From Pardosa pseudoannulata (lineage: Eukaryota; Arthropoda; Arachnida; Araneae; Lycosidae), in assembly GCA_032207245.1 (NCBI GenBank), contig CM063504.1, positions 86,893,575 to 86,957,574 of the forward strand: a stretch of 64,000 nucleotides of DNA, read 5' to 3'. Positions within the stretch are counted from its first letter, which is position 1. Each line of letters begins with the position of its first letter. Shown here one piece after another: positions 11,724 through 24,200 of this stretch. A program made the position numbers and the translations under genes. The notes beneath the pieces were generated by a model. The model did not search any database. It saw only the letters and a list, made by a program, of their open reading frames with translations, and was not told the DNA's origin.

Positions 11724-11767
<44 letters not shown>
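11724..11767. repeat. Homopolymer T tract (about 44 bp)
   Basis: An uninterrupted T run; length in the assembly is likely approximate. Confidence 0.95.
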
Positions 11768-11771
<4 letters not shown>

Positions 11772-13132
11772 ATGTTCACTCTGCATCTGACCAGGAAGGT
11801 TTCTTGGTCCTCTTTGAACCTTGGAGCTAGAACATTGCTGTACATATTTTCTCAAATGGTCAAAGAGAGGAAGACATTGGTTGATCATGCATTGTGCCAC
11901 ATAAATAAAAATATCATTGTAGCTTTTTTAAGGAATGGAAACTATTAATGTGTAAAAAACTTTATTTAAATAACATAAAACATATTAGTTGATAGTGATA
12001 GTCCCCAATGTAACTGTTAAGGAATGTGTCCTCCCCTGGGCATGCACACATAGACATATAAATGGTTCTTTGATATAATCATTATCAAGTTACAACTTAG
12101 CATTTTCTTCTCAAAGTCTGCCAACATTTTACCTAGACAGACTTTTTGCAGAATGATCTTTTAAAAAAGATACCAAGTGGACCAGCTAGAGACTGAGTAC
12201 AGAGACAGTCATACACCAAACTGGGTAAATAAAGCTGTGTGGCCATCCAGGCTTTTCCTGTTGACTGTGTGAAGATCCAAAGTATCAAGGCACTCCACCT
12301 GAGCAACTTCCATTCAAGTGACCTCTGCACTGCTGGTGCTACTAGTGAGTGAATGTAGCAGAATAGTGAGCAAGGGAAGAATTTGGAATAAGACTGGATC
12401 CTCAAACTGACCTCTTGGTTATGGAATTAGTGAGGTTGGTACAAACTACACGGGCAAAAATAAGGACTACAATTCTTGCAGTGGAAACAAATGGTTGTTA
12501 TACTTACAGATAGTTACCAGCTGGCCAAAAAGAGAAGATAAGAATTTTTTGTGGGCATTTGTCATAATCCTCGGTCTCAGAACCAAGAGTTCAAGAGTAA
12601 TTGTGAGCCACAGAGACAGCTCTAGAGAGGTTTCCTTATGAAATTGGCTTTTTTTCCCTAGGGACCAGGGAAGTTATAAAACTTTTGTACTTTTTATATT
12701 CTCAGGAATTACACTTGATTCCAAAGAATTCCCAGAAACTGACATGCAGATGCACAAAATTATAAACTGTAGTAAAATTAAATTAGTACCTTCTTTAAAA
12801 GTCGTTATTTATGCCAGAACAAAAAATGAAGCTGAAGCAAAAAAAAAAAGTTTATTTTGTATTGGTAATGCACATGGCCACCTCTCCTCAATGATGGTGG
12901 ACATGTTATGTGATAAATACTTCCAGGATCTGTACATAGAAATATTAAATATTTTCTTATTTGGTACATCAATACCTTATAGGACTTAAACCAAATCTTC
13001 AACAATTTTGGACTATAATAAAACTGCCCCTTAGCCTCGGTTGTTAGATTTAAATTGTAATTATTATAGCCCTGCCTCACCGTACAACTGTTCACACTGA
13101 AGAGAGCAATCTGGAAGAAAAATCTTTAATTG

Positions 13133-13270
13133 TGGTCTGGTTTGTTTTGGAACACTACAATCTACTTTTTTGCACACAAAGGCTATAATTAGACATGGAC
13201 CTACTGTTTCAAGTGAAATGGATATGAATAAATAACCATGTCAGGAGTGGTATTTGAACCAACAAACTTT
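13133..13270 (-). mobile_element. 5'-truncated, decayed SINE copy
   Basis: Carries the GGTTTG tail, ACACTACAATCTACTTTTTT, AGACATGGACCTACTG and a B-box remnant TATTTGAACC in the order of the family consensus, with most CpGs converted to TG/CA. Confidence 0.6.
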
Positions 13271-14405
13271 TCCTTAACTTTGAATGAAAATTTAGAAAAT
13301 ATATACATAAAAAGCAATCCATTCAAAGACAAAGGTCTTACAATTTTCAACAAACAGGAGTACAAATATTATCTCAAATTCCTTATTATCTATAATTATT
13401 AATATCTAATAAAAATAACTAATTTTTAATTTTTTTTTAAATTTTGGTGGAATCTCTAGAATGGTTGTGGTGTTCTCGGGAAGGGAAAAAAAGGACAGGG
13501 AATCAGAAACCCTACACAAAACTCATGGCCTCATGCACTACAGAGGAAGAGTGAGATGCTGGTAAGGCATATTTTTAATAAGAGGCTCCCAGTCATACTA
13601 TGGTATGTACCATGTATGACATTTTCTGTATATTTAGATAATTCTGTTCAGAAACTGTTAAAAATTTTAAAAAAAATATTTTGACTATGTCTTATTGTCA
13701 CATGCTATTAGTTATATTTTGAATGAAAGCAAGAATATAATTTTTACACTTTAATGACCCATGACCTCTGTCCCATCACAGGAAATGCCTTCCACAACTA
13801 AAAATTTGTCTGCCCCTGAACTAAAAGAAATTTCATAGAAGTGTGTCTTAAAATTCCTAGGTACACTTGGTGGCTACCATTTGGTGTGAGCATAATGTAA
13901 TGAGAATTATCCTTGATGAATCGATTGGTGATCCAGAAGCAATAAGTAGACACTTTTACATAAACAACCTCAGATATAGTAAATAAAACTTCAACATAGC
14001 TAATAAGTATATCTAAATTCTTTAACAGAATTTTCTTCTGCTTTCTGCCTTATACAAAAACCTGCAATTGCAATTCAGATTTTCAAAGGAATTAATTTAA
14101 AGTATGTAATTTAACATACACTATCATATAAAATGAAATTCACAATACAAAATTCTTTAATATAGTCATTAAATTGTTTTCTCTGCAACACTTAATATCA
14201 TATTAGATATCTATTACTGGACATTGGATAGATTGATATATAAATCTTGTACAGATTATGAATTTGATATTCATGAATTACTAAGTTTATTAATGAATAC
14301 TTATTTCTGAGGTTCTATAGTAAATTCAACATTTTTTAAAATATTCTTTTTGAAAAAAAAAATGGGAAAAGGAAAACCAATTACTAAACTTTGAACAAAA
14401 AATAA

Positions 14406-14409
<4 letters not shown>

Positions 14410-14476
<67 letters not shown>
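14410..14476. repeat. (AT)n microsatellite
   Basis: About 33 perfect TA units flanked by AAATA repeats, 700 bp downstream of the Exoc7 stop. Confidence 0.95.
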
Positions 14477-14480
<4 letters not shown>

Positions 14481-14902
14481 TTTAACAATCTAGTGAGAAA
14501 ACACCTAACAGATGCAACATCTCATTTTTATTTAAGTAGAAGAGTGAATACACAATCTGAATAAATTTAGCCATTTTTCTACAAATTGAGTTATAAGAGC
14601 ACTGTATATTTGACAAGAAAAAATTTCATATACATGAAAACTATAGAAAATGTTTAATATGAAAAGATGGTTTTGTATTATCCGTAATTAAAATGAAAAT
14701 GCTAATTAATTTTGAAATATGAAAAAGTTATTTACAGAACATACAACAAAGCAACATTAACATAAAAACTGAAGCACAAAAGTTTTTTTATACTTGTTTT
14801 ATTTTTACAAAAATAACTCATATACAACTATAAATATACAGTAGCAAATATTCAGCATTTTTTTTTCATAAAAAAAAGTCAAAGAAAGAAGCATTAAAGC
14901 TG

Positions 14903-14908
14903 TTTATT
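14903..14908 (-). terminator. Candidate Exoc7 polyadenylation signal (AATAAA)
   Basis: An AATAAA hexamer on the minus strand about 230 nt past the Exoc7 stop. Another lies at 14,798-14,803. The region is so AT-rich that chance hexamers are expected, so this is only a plausible 3' end. Confidence 0.3.
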
Positions 14909-15134
14909 TTAATAACTATTTTTCTATATATAATACTATGCAGTTATTTAGTACATCAAAAAAATTACGTACCTTGAAAAAGATAAATAATAATTATCAA
15001 TCATCAATAATTATAGAAAATATGTCTATCATTTTAAAATAATGGTTATAATAACCAATAATGGAACTCAAACAAACTTGGAAGGATATAACAGTTACAT
15101 ATATTGTACATTAATTTTCCAAATATAAAACCCT

Positions 15135-15237
15135 TTAGGCAGCAGCATCAAAAAATGTATCGATTGTATTAGAAATGTCGCTAGGTTTGTATTTGATATA
15201 CTTATCAATATTTTTGGTAAAACCAGCATCAATATAC
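15135..15237 (-). CDS. Exoc7: Exoc7 terminal coding exon 21 of 21
   Basis: Residues 660-693 and the TAA stop. Contains FTKNIDKYIKYKP and ends TIDTFFDAAA; vertebrate Exo70 has FTKNPEKYIKYG and ends DRLFDTSA. The lysines of this tail are the membrane-binding surface in characterised homologues. Confidence 0.97.
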
Positions 15238-18200
15238 CTGAAATAAATAAGTAAGTAATAAGATATAAACTCAAACCAATGAATTCATAAAAAGAAAAAA
15301 CATGCATCATGCATCAAACAATTTTTAACTGTTGTGCTAAAAATATTATAAAACATTACTATCTGCATCATTATCCAGACATCAGTCAGGGTTATTAAGG
15401 TTCCCAAATGAAAGATTATATTTATTTCAAAAATAAAACAATTTAGTTTCATAAAACAAATAACACATTTTAATTTTTTCATAAAATTAAACATATCACT
15501 ACATTCTACAATTTATCATAGACTAATGGAAAAATAACATTTTTGTCAGATTACTTAGAGAGAACCAAATTACTTATAAAAATATTAGGGCACAATTTCA
15601 TTAAAGTTGATCATAGATAATCAAAGATTTGTTACATTTGTATAGTAAATAACCACTGATTAGCTCTAATTGACTATAATGAGAGTGAGCCTAAGCATGT
15701 GGCATGAATAAAATGTTAAATACTTTTAATTTTCCAAACAAACACACCAATACTTTTAGCAACTGAATAGATTAGCATGAACAAAAATGGCAAAGTGAAA
15801 GTAAAAAGAAAGAAATATACTAGACAGAAATAGATATAACTAAATAACTAAACTAAACCTAAAAAATGCAGTATATTTTTATAAAATAACAGCATAACAT
15901 GACTTCACAAGGCTGTCTTTTATAATCCATATATATTTTAATATGCAATCTAATTTTGAATATCTTAAACACTTCTGGGGGTGTGGAGTTGCTTTCAGGA
16001 CTGTTCTAGATGTGTGTGCATCAAATACCTTAAACTCAGGCTGCAAAATTTAGAGTTACCAAAATCAGTCAGTATTGTGTAAAGGGGAAGTTATCTGTGC
16101 ATGGTCAAAAGCATTATCCTATAATTTTTGTCCAATACAGAAAATACAATAAACTAACATATTATTATCAATTTTATAATAAAAATTTCCTCCCAAATTT
16201 CCTTTAAATGAATATTATTACATTCAAAACTTGATGTCAGAAAACTGTACAAACAGTTCTTTTCAAGTTGGCCACTCAACAGTAAGGCACTATCACTGGC
16301 TTATTATGTTGATTTACTTAATATTATTTTGACAAGTTTTTTCAGGCACACATGAAATCCTGCATGTAGGCACTCAACTTCAGCTCCCTCTTCAATCACA
16401 GAACTGACACTGTCTGTTCTATTTACACACTGAAGAGCCAAAAAACTAGTATAGGCATGCATATGTAAATATAAAGAGATAAGGAACCAATCAAAATATG
16501 GTGCTGCAATTGGCAATGCCTATATAAGGCAATTGTCTGGCACAATTGTTAAATTGGTTATTGTTGCTACAATGGCAGGTTATCTATCAAAAGTTAGGTG
16601 AGTTTGGAAACATGTTGCCTGATCTGACGAGTCTCATTTCAAAATGCATCAAGCGGATGGACATGTACAAGTATGGAGACAACCTCATGAATCCATGGAC
16701 CCTGCATGTCAACACGGACTGATGGAGCTGGTGGAGGCTCTGTGATGGTATGGGATGCATCAGTTGGAGTGATAAGGGACTCCTGATATGTCTAGCTATG
16801 ACTGACAGGTGACCATATAAGCATCTTGTCTGATCACCTGTACCCATTCATGTCCATTGTGGATCCTCATGGATTTGGGGAATTCCAGTAAGACAATGTG
16901 ATACCCCAGATGTCCAGAATTGCTACCAAGGGGCTCCAGGAACACTCTTCTGATTTTAACACTTCTGCTGGCCACCAAAATCTCCAGACATGAACATTAT
17001 TGAGCATATCGGGATGTCTTGCAATGTGCTGTTCAGAAGAGATTTCAACCACCTCATACTGTTATGGATTTGAGGATACCCTTGTAGGATTCATGGTGTA
17101 AATTTACTCCAGCACTACTTCAGACATTAAACAAGTCCATGCTGTGTCATGTTGCAGCACTTCTGCATGCTTGCAGGGGCCCTACACAATATTAGGCAAG
17201 TGTGCCAATTTTTTTTGCTCTTCTATGTATTATAACAATATTTTCATTCATAATTTTAAGTTAAAATAATGGTACACTAATACTACATTGTTGCTCCTAT
17301 AGACATTGTGAGAATATTTAAGTCACAATGTAAATCTTATGCATGATGTATCATTATTAAGCACTACAGAGTGGTTAGTGACCAATGTTGAAGGATATAA
17401 ACTAGGTAGAAAATATGTTAATAAAAAAGCCAAATCTTCTAATTCCACCATACAAAATTTTATAACTCTTAATTTAAAATGTGAAAGTTTGCCTAAAAAA
17501 CACTGCACACTAACTTAAACAAATTGAAAGACAAAATGTGTAAAAAGTACTTTAAATGAGATAGATTTATTTAAAATGACAATCATTTACAAATTTCTCT
17601 TAAATTTTAGCTATGACTTACTTTTCATAAAACATGGTATATTTGGGAAGAATGAACTCTTTGTTATCCCTTTTCAAACTTTCCCTTAGTTCAACATCAG
17701 GCACTGCATAAGCTTTTTGAGTCCTGGTAATTTCTTCCATTTCCTTATTAAAACCAGCAAATTTATCTTTAATATTTTGCTTGTCTTTATCTCTTAACTG
17801 AAATGAATATCAGAATGTAAATTTTAATTAAAAAGGGAAATGATTTACATGCTCTTAAAATTTAAAATACTTATAAAAAAACATTTTTGGGGCAGATTTT
17901 TTTTATTTTTTACATAATGATATACATGAAGATCTTGAGTAGATAAATATGAAAATAGGAAACACCCTGGCATATCATATATTATGCACAGAACTATTTT
18001 TATTTACCACTCAGATGAAAAAAAAAAGGTGTATAAAGATATACTCAAATTAAACATAACAGAAAAAAATATTTTTATTTCCACCTTTTTTTTGCAAATT
18101 TTAGAAGAAAAAAAAAGACTGATGTGGACTCATGACTTCTTTGTACACTTACTTTTTTTTTTCTTGTATGATATTAATATATATTATTTATAATATATTA

Positions 18201-21200
18201 ATATATATTATTTATATTCATTTATAATTTGAGCATTCCTTTAAAAGTTCAAAATGTACTTTATTATACAAGATAACAGAGTTATCTGTGTAGAACTCAG
18301 TACTACTATCTGATGGTGACTAGCAACATTAATATCTGTTACAGTGGATTTTTTTATATGCAGATATTTCGTTACAAATTGAAATTTTTCACAATCACTA
18401 TACTTTCTTTACTTTGCACCACAAAGTAATAAAACAATAAAAATCCAAAAATATGTTTGGCAAATATTATACTTTTATTTATTTTTTTAAGTGGACTTAA
18501 AAAGCAGTGTTTCGACTTAAAATATTTTGCTTTTGCTGCATTTGATTAGATTGCTATATTTCTCTTGCATTGTTGTAGACTAGTAGTGTTGAGTTTGTTA
18601 TACTGAAATTTTTTGTTATATGAAGTGTAAATTGCAATAAAAATGTGAGGTGCACAACTATATATAGCAACAGTCAAAAATACAAAAATTTAGCATTCTA
18701 TGGCTAATTACTTTTTAACTATGCTCAGAAGAATTAATACTAATTTTATTTTAATTTCTCCTTATTTAAAGTGCTGTTTGCACTAATAAGGGAGGTGCAC
18801 AAACAGAAGTTGAGAGAACCTTAAATATAACATTTAAATTTACTACATTGAATGGTTTTGAGTTATACCTGGCAGTATTAATATGTTAAGTGAAATTTCT
18901 CAGTATAAGTTTTAATTACAATTAAAAAAAAGGACACAATAAGATTTTAAATGCATGTACATACAAATGTATGTACATATGCACAGATATCACACAGAAT
19001 CTAGTCAAAATTCATTCAGGGATAGTCAAAATGGTTATTTAAAGTTTCAAAGTTAAAGTTTCCTTGTATGTACATACAAATGTTTTACCAAAACTAGTCC
19101 ACTGAATTCAGGTATGGTCAAAATGGGTATTTTCTGTGAAATCTTAGGGGCAAAAAGTTTTGCAATTACAAGATTTTCTTTACTTCACACTAGGAAATAA
19201 AAATGAAGAGGAAGTAAAAAAAATCTTATTCATATCACCTTCATTCCAGTAGGGACTTGAGAGGCAGTATTCAGAGAAGCTCTAGCTTGTGATATAGGTT
19301 TATCAACCTCCATAACATAATGCAAGACACGACTCCAACTGAAACATTTAAAATCTATTAATGTCTAAATCTTCTTAGATGACATGTAAACAGAAACTAT
19401 GTAAGCCCAATACTAAAATACTGAAATTATTACATTTTAATTTTGTTATAACACTTACAAGGATATGAGTACATCCCAAATTAGCTAAAGAATATGAAAA
19501 CTTAAAAATAACAACTTCATACTTTTTTAAAAATTCTTTAAAACAGTTTTACTATTACTAGAATAAATTAATCATATTTTTTTTACAAAAATGCAATACT
19601 TAAATATAATTGTCCTCAACTTTGTTTGAATACCTGGTAAAGTTTATTTAAAAAATTTTGTAATGTATTATAGTAATATTTATAAATCAAAAAGAGGAGA
19701 AAGTTTATGAAAATCATTCAAATAAACTATAAATAGGTGTTTATATAAAATTAATTTTTACTTATTCAAATTTACATCTTAGATGTTAATTTCTTGAATT
19801 ATTATACAGACTGTTTCTAGTGATGAAATTAATATATAAATATATTTTTGATAAAACCCTTTTAGTTAAATACTAAAAGTTATCCAAATTTTAACCAAAA
19901 TACATCCCAAATTAGCTACAGAATATTAAAACTGAAAAATAACAACTTCATACTTTTTTAAAAATTCTTTAAAACAGTTTTACTATTGCTAGAATAAATA
20001 AACCCAAAATTTAACCAAGATATGGGGAAAAAACTGATGAGAGAATTTTCAACTATTTTTGTAGGTTTTCCTTCAATGAAGTTTTAACCTGTGAGGATGC
20101 ATGTTTACCGGAGTTATGCAAAAACACACACTGGGCCTCAAAGTCTCTGTGCACATTTTCTGAGAAAAATATCAACAAAATGCTTTTGATGATGAACAGA
20201 AAATTTGTATTGCCAAATATACTTTATTAAAAGTCTAAAATATATTTTGGATTATTTAAAATATTAATTTTTAAAGGCATTTAGGACTGTAGATTTTTAT
20301 TATTATCATTGCAAAAGCACAAACATAAGACACACACAATTTGAAAATTTAAATCACATTTCTTTATTTCATATTTATATTTCATCATTTTAATCAAACT
20401 ATGAATTACTGACAGCATCTCTCCTCTTACCAAAAATACTAAATAAAAATGCAAAAGTGTATGTGCATGCACTGGGTCTCTGGAGCCCAAATAAATTAAA
20501 AGTATCTCTTTCTGAGAAAAATATTTGGAGTAAATTGCAGATATCATGTTATTGAAATCTAGAAGACCTAAAAGACAGCTACTGAAAACTTGGGAAATTT
20601 ATTTTTATTGGATGATTTTGGGTGGAATGTTTTTATAACACTCGGGCCTCAGAGTCCTGGTGTGCACCGTTATGGGTTAATAAAATCTTATTGATCATTG
20701 ATTATTTAATGGCTAATAGGCTGATTAATTTACAGGACTATATGAGATTACTTTATTTAATTTTTATAAAGAATTAAATTTAATACTATTAAGTATTTAA
20801 AGTGCATTATAAGTAGCAATGATTTTTTATGTAAACTTGCTTCTAAACCATTATAAATAAATTAAAATTACCTTTGTGAATATACCCTCTTTTGATCCCT
20901 AATCTGATCACTGTAATTACTTTCAATACCAGAATTATGCAAATGAACTATTTCAAGTAAGCATGTCCTAAAAGTGAGAGAAAATAATAAAATGAATGAA
21001 TGACAAGTTTATAAATTATCCCGTACATAATTCTGAGCCAATTCACAACTATATCAAAAAGATTCATATCAATTTAAATACAAAATCTAAAACACCAAAT
21101 TACTGCTGTCATACATTGCAACATAAAAGAAGTAAAACAAGTAGAATTTAGACAATAACTTCATAGTAATTTAATGTATGACAATACAGTCTTTAAAGAA

Positions 21201-24200
21201 TTAAATCTCAGTTAGCAGAGTCTCCACACTAAGTAAAACTCCAGATTACCCATTTCACATGGTTTTAAGCTCAATTTGAAAACCATTTAACTATCTACCC
21301 AATTCTCTTACATTGGTTTTAAGTTACTTCTTTTCATAGCAAAAAAGACCTATACAAAGCCCTTTATATCCAATACTCTTGAAATATGCTGTGATTTATT
21401 AATTTTTATCTATATACATAAAGAAGAGTATAAGTGTGTGTGTTCATAGACACACTGTGAGGAAATGACAAGAGCAAAATGTATGAAATTTGTTGTCTGA
21501 ATACTTCATGATACAATGCAAAACTACTAAAAAAACCTGTTCTTAAATTCAAATTAATTTTTTGTTTATTTTGTGTTTTATGGATTTTTTATAATATTTT
21601 CATCCATCTTCCTCCACAAGCTCCAAACAAGTTATCATGCAATCGAAATCTGCATATCAACTTAAATTTCATTATTTATTTTCAGATAAATATTTTTGAA
21701 AATTTGTAGAACATACCACCATTTTTTTTTCTTTTCTAATTTCCAAAGAGTAGTCACTTTTTACTTTGATAAAGGATAATTTCATTTAAAATTATGATAT
21801 GGGAAACATTGTCTGTAATGACGTTTTGAAATTTTTAACCAGTTAAACATTGAAGTATCTACTTTGTTAAAAAGGAAAAAATATATATAAAAAACAAATT
21901 ACATAATTTATAACTTTTTAATTCTGAAATGTAAATGGCAAGACTATTCAGTATGCTTTTTAGATAATCTCTTAAAAATCATATGTACTTTTCTATTGGA
22001 ATAGAGTAAAAATAAATCATCCTATATTTCCAAATGTAACATTATTATTGCTTAGTTTACATTTTTTACTAAGAAACAAAATTAAAGCAACTAGTATTTG
22101 ATATAATACATCTTTGATTTGGTTCAATATCCTTTAGTTACCTTATACTTAACTCTTCAATGAATCAGCCTGACTTCGGGACCATGGTCTACAGTTCCAA
22201 TCTCTGTTTTTGAGACCAAGGTCCTTAGGGAAAAAGCCTAAGTCCAGGTAATATGGTCAACCTTACCACAGAGCCCCCTCCCTTGTGAATTGTAGAAGGA
22301 GTTCTTCCTAATGGGGTCTAAACTAGTGTCTTCCCAAAATCTTCGGAAACTCACTGTGATTGAGTTTGTATTGGACTCAGGAAAAAGATCATACCGTTTC
22401 AAGAAATCAATCCTGAATCATGGAGTGACCCTGAACCCATGGATGAATGATCAAGTACTCCATTTTTCAGGCAGTACATGTACTACACAAACTTCCTATC
22501 ATGAATTAGTTTGAGAGCGTATAGGCACTGTCCAACTTTGTGTGACTTCCATGCATTCTCTGTAGTTGTCATACTGTGGCTGTGGATCTCTGTTTTTTGG
22601 GGTTGCTGTCCTGCGACCAAATTCGGTATAACACTCTTTGAAGACGTCTACAGGGGTTCTATTAACTTACCATAAAACCCCAAATGTTTAGTTTCTAAGC
22701 ATGTTTGATCCTCAGTATATCTATCAACTGAAAGGATGACCAATCCAAGCATCAAATCAAGCACCTATGCCCAGATATTACTATTTTTTTTTACTATACT
22801 ATGCTAATTAAATGCAGACTTACAGCTTGAAGTTAACTGTGAATGCCTTTGAACATTCATGTAAATACATTTTTTAAGTTTGAGGTAAATATGGAAACAA
22901 AGCCATATGAAACTTTGCTTATTTTATTAATATAAAGTTATTTAAATGTTAACAAATGTTATATTATTAATTATTAAGAAATGTAATATACTAAAAGTGT
23001 TTATATTTATACAGTTAAAAATATACAATTTTTTTACCTTCTGTAAAAGATAATGAATAAAACTTGAAAGGAAATCAATTATACTATTTTAGCATTAACA
23101 GAAATTATGTAAAATTATACTGTTATTATAATTTATATTTTATTAAAGAATACATCTTAATAATTATATATATATATATATATATATATTACTTTCAAAA
23201 AGATTTTTAATCTTTAAAAAGTATTTTGATTCCTATCTATTAAATTTAGTTTAAAAAAATCTTTCAATCAATAACACTACATATGTGACTAACAGAATTA
23301 AATAAACTCATTCAGCTAATGATTTTTAATAAAATTTTAAATAAGATTACATATGTTAGATATACACTATACATATGAAATATATTTATCCACATAGAGA
23401 CTCTTAAAACTAATATTAAAAAAAAGAAGATACAAATATGAATATGTTTAGACATTGATAGTTAAAGAAAATATCATAACAAACCTTCTAAGTGCTTTTA
23501 TGATGTAATGCAGATTATTCATTCTAAATATCGCTCTTAAATACACATCACTATAAGCTTCACTTTTGTTTGTCAAAGTTGATACTAAAGCTGCTAAAAC
23601 TCTAGCTGCAAACACATTCAAATTGATTTTAATTCATCAAATAAAAAAAAATTAATTAATTAATTATAAAGAATTTATTTCTACAAATTAATTTTCCAAG
23701 AACAAAGTAATTGTTTATAAAAGATTAAAATATTCTATGATACTTTGAAATTTAAAACATATAAATAGGAATACTTCGATTGTATTCAACTTATTGTTTA
23801 TATCCAATATTTTATTTTGATTTTTATTTACTTTTGTATTTCTATTTACCTAACAAGATTAATTCAAGACATACAAGTAAAGGATAAACTATCCAGTTTT
23901 ATAATTTACTCATGAAAGATATCCAAAACAAATAAAAATGAGTGGATATTTATTGTAATTTTATAGGGTTTTTTTTTTTAAATATTTTTCAACTATTTTA
24001 ACTGAACAATGTATTACTATTTTATAAATGAGTGATTCTACAAAGTATATTAAAGAATAACTGTTAATTTTATTTTTTCAAAGACTAAACATAAAATGAT
24101 TAGTTTAATCAATATAAAAGATTAGTATAAAAGATTAATTTACAAGGTAACTTACTGATGTACTGAGCAAATGCTAATTTCCCTTTATCTTTAGAAGATG

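Larger units (their letters stand above)
9425..15134. other. Region downstream of Exoc7, no gene recognised
   Basis: AT-rich and CpG-poor, with two SINE relics, a T44 tract and an (AT)n tract. The 12,130-12,640 part is GC-richer and has ORFs on both strands but no recognisable product. The last few hundred bases before 15,134 are probably Exoc7 3' UTR. Confidence 0.55.

Noticed and set aside
12133..12405. 90-codon minus-strand ORF in GC-richer DNA
   Set aside because: Neither strand gives a recognisable protein, and no splice or promoter signals support it.
15285..15494. Minus-strand ORF next to the last Exoc7 exon, possible extra exon
   Set aside because: It lies in dispersed repeat D, and the splice from 17,622 to 15,237 already gives an uninterrupted conserved C-terminus.
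16304..17052. Several minus-strand ORFs of 60-86 codons
   Set aside because: They are antisense to a Tc1-like transposase relic whose landmarks read on the plus strand.
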